NCBI GenBank assembly: GCA_030323885.1
Contig: CM059190.1
Coordinates: 82,762,709-82,826,708 of the forward strand
Direction of reading: 5' to 3'
DNA length: 64,000 nt
Source: Branchipolynoe longqiensis
Taxonomy: Eukaryota; Annelida; Polychaeta; Phyllodocida; Polynoidae
Of the stretch, positions 63,697 to 64,000 are shown in pieces. How positions within the stretch are numbered: the stretch's first letter is position 1; the number at the start of each line of letters is the position of its first letter. The position numbers and the translations under genes were made by a program. The notes beneath the pieces were generated by a model. That model was not told the DNA's origin. It saw only the letters and a list, made by a program, of their open reading frames with translations, and ran no database searches.

Positions 63697-63755
63697 CTGG
63701 ACCCGTTTGCCGAATTGGTAGAGTGCAGGCTTCCCATGCGGAAGGTCGCGGTCAT
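63697..63755 (+). mobile_element. SINE family 1, tRNA-like head fragment
   Basis: GTTTGCCGAATTGGTAGAGT and GCAGGCTTCCCATGCGG match the head of family 1. The rest is missing. 63356-63696 and 63756-64000 show nothing recognised. Confidence 0.6.
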
Positions 63756-64000
63756 CTGGTGAATGTTTTGTGTGCGCAGCCGTTATTCAAACCCTCGTTG
63801 ATATCAGAAATCCATTTTGTTGAGATTAGGCCTAGACGCCTCTCCAAGAGAGACTGTATACATGAATAGGTTATGTTACCTAGGTTTCCTATGGTATATA
63901 GGTTAGCCACCCCGCATAGATCTATGGAAGGGAGGGGGGAATACCATACTGTAATAAACAATAATGTACCCGTATTATTTTATATGCTCCTAATTGAATA

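Overview
This is a gene-poor, repeat-dominated piece of an animal nuclear genome, most likely a lophotrochozoan and probably a mollusc. The pointers are a neuropeptide precursor of the GWamide/APGWamide kind at the right end, two copies of a tRNA-derived SINE type that I associate from memory with molluscan genomes, and many short inverted-repeat DNA transposons. There are no prokaryotic features. Species identity cannot be settled from the sequence alone.

Layout. 1-2330 is a polypyrimidine minisatellite. 2400-20500 is intergenic DNA packed with one tRNA-derived SINE family (both strands), several MITE families (some nested), minisatellites, a 640-bp tandem duplication and a LINE 3' remnant. 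20827-39256 is a cluster of tyrosine-recombinase (YR) retrotransposons. It holds a 3.7-kb Gag-only element (20827-24554), an apparently intact 5.3-kb Gag-RT-RNaseH-YR element (25295-30625), a nearly identical but 5'-truncated second copy (31604-34467), and a distinct third family (34481-39256). All have, or retain part of, the A1-ORFs-B1-A2-B2 'split direct repeat' layout known from Ngaro and PAT elements. 39257-61200 returns to intergenic repeats: minisatellites, MITEs, SINEs and a large TG/CA inverted microsatellite. 61213-62651 holds the only convincing cellular gene, an intron-less minus-strand neuropeptide precursor with a TATA box, signal peptide, 18 GWG units and a poly(A) signal. 62770-63755 has a LINE fossil and more SINEs.

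How the parts work together. In the YR elements, A repeats carry a TATA-like promoter (seen in the 20.8-kb element) and B repeats carry AATAAA signals (two families). The internal B1/A2 junction of two unrelated families carries a 19-bp palindrome with 8-bp arms and a 3-base loop, a plausible recombinase core site. In both coding families YR lies in the +1 frame behind a conserved polypyrimidine-AG splice acceptor, with the same codon phase, so YR is probably made from a spliced RNA. The two Gag proteins share an N-terminal C-X2-C-X3-H-X7-C motif at identical residue positions. Most DNA between these units is explained by dispersed repeats. Stretches where I see nothing are stated as such.
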